From Acidimicrobiia bacterium (GTDB lineage Bacteria > Actinomycetota > Acidimicrobiia > Spongiisociales > UBA5794): a stretch of 12,674 nucleotides of DNA. The stretch lies in NCBI GenBank assembly GCA_013695075.1, contig JACDBE010000297.1:1-12674 (forward strand). Reading direction: 5' to 3'. Below are positions 12,542-12,674 of this stretch, in pieces. The notes under the pieces are model-generated. The model was not told where the DNA came from. It worked only from the letters and a program-made list of their open reading frames with translations, and searched no databases. Position 1 is the stretch's first letter; each line of letters begins with the position of its first letter. The position numbers and the translations under genes were made by a program.

Positions 12542-12573
12542 AGGTTAGCGTGTATCTCGGTCAACCCGATCAA
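12542..12573 (-). promoter_or_regulatory. Weak promoter candidate for the SLC13 permease
   Basis: On the minus strand TTGATC (12573-12568) precedes TAACCT (12547-12542), a TANNNT −10, with a 20-nt spacer that is longer than ideal. A second −35-like TTGACC (12564-12559) lies in between with an 11-nt gap, too short. Initiation here would give a leader of roughly 70 nt including the Shine-Dalgarno. Confidence 0.25.
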
Positions 12574-12606
12574 GTGGGTCGGAATCGTCGGAGTACGCCG
12601 CCGGCC

Positions 12607-12652
12607 CTGCGCTGTTGGCGCAGCCGTTGCTTTCGGCTCTTCGGCTGGCGCC
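12607..12652. other. Overlapping hairpins at the right edge of the window
   Basis: CTGCGC (12607-12612) pairs with GCGCAG (12618-12623) around TGTTG. Alternatively GGCGCAGCCG (12617-12626) pairs with CGGCT (12642-12646) and GCGCC (12648-12652), a 10-bp stem with one bulged G and a 15-nt loop. The two folds share bases and exclude each other. No gene is visible in 12465-12674. The structure might end a transcription unit to the right or be a structured leader; the window ends too soon to tell. Confidence 0.3.
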
Positions 12653-12674
12653 TCATCGCGGTGCGGTTGGGGGC

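Noticed and set aside
1..12674. CRISPR array, insertion sequence, integrase, toxin-antitoxin or defence genes
   Set aside because: I found no regularly spaced repeats with unique spacers, no transposase or integrase motifs, no terminal inverted repeats and no nuclease or toxin-like small gene pairs.

Overview
This GC-rich, gene-dense 12.7-kb window reads as a chromosomal housekeeping segment from a high-GC actinobacterium. I would guess Acidimicrobiia or a related deep branch. Three things suggest this: the cysteine desulfurase–mnmA–ligA neighbourhood typical of Actinomycetota, frequent GTG starts with 4-bp GTGA overlaps, and start codons that directly follow a −10-like hexamer, as in leaderless transcripts. 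The placement is inference; there is no rRNA or other phylogenetic marker here.

Layout, left to right. Positions 1-165 are non-coding and very G-rich, with a perfect 9-bp hairpin and three spaced G-rich boxes. A cysteine desulfurase (166-1302) overlaps mnmA (1299-2399), and together they form a sulfur-donor plus tRNA 2-thiouridylase pair. A two-TM protein of unknown function (2457-3332) follows. A 47-residue GPGG-type small membrane protein (3379-3522, minus strand) lies antisense in the gap before ligA (3632-5665), the NAD-dependent DNA ligase. A 14-TM DHA2-type MFS exporter (5710-7155) comes next and converges, across a hairpin, on a small membrane-anchored protein (7197-7598, minus strand).

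Divergent from that small protein is a tight three-gene operon, dapC-dapD-dapE (7669-10723), each junction a GTGA overlap. It encodes the succinylase-branch steps from tetrahydrodipicolinate to LL-diaminopimelate, which feeds lysine and peptidoglycan synthesis. The operon ends in a 14-bp tail-to-tail overlap with an SLC13-family permease carrying two internal TrkA-C/RCK_C domains (10710-12464, minus strand). The last 210 bp are non-coding and hold a possible promoter for the permease and a hairpin structure at the window edge.

I see no mobile element, CRISPR array, tRNA, rRNA, prophage or defence system, and no convincing undescribed multi-gene system. The observations most worth a second look are the recurring start-proximal −10 motif, the E. 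coli-type DapD beside an actinobacterial-type DapE, the antisense GPGG microprotein, the structured G-rich leader of the desulfurase gene, and a perfect 15-bp tandem duplication at the dapD start.
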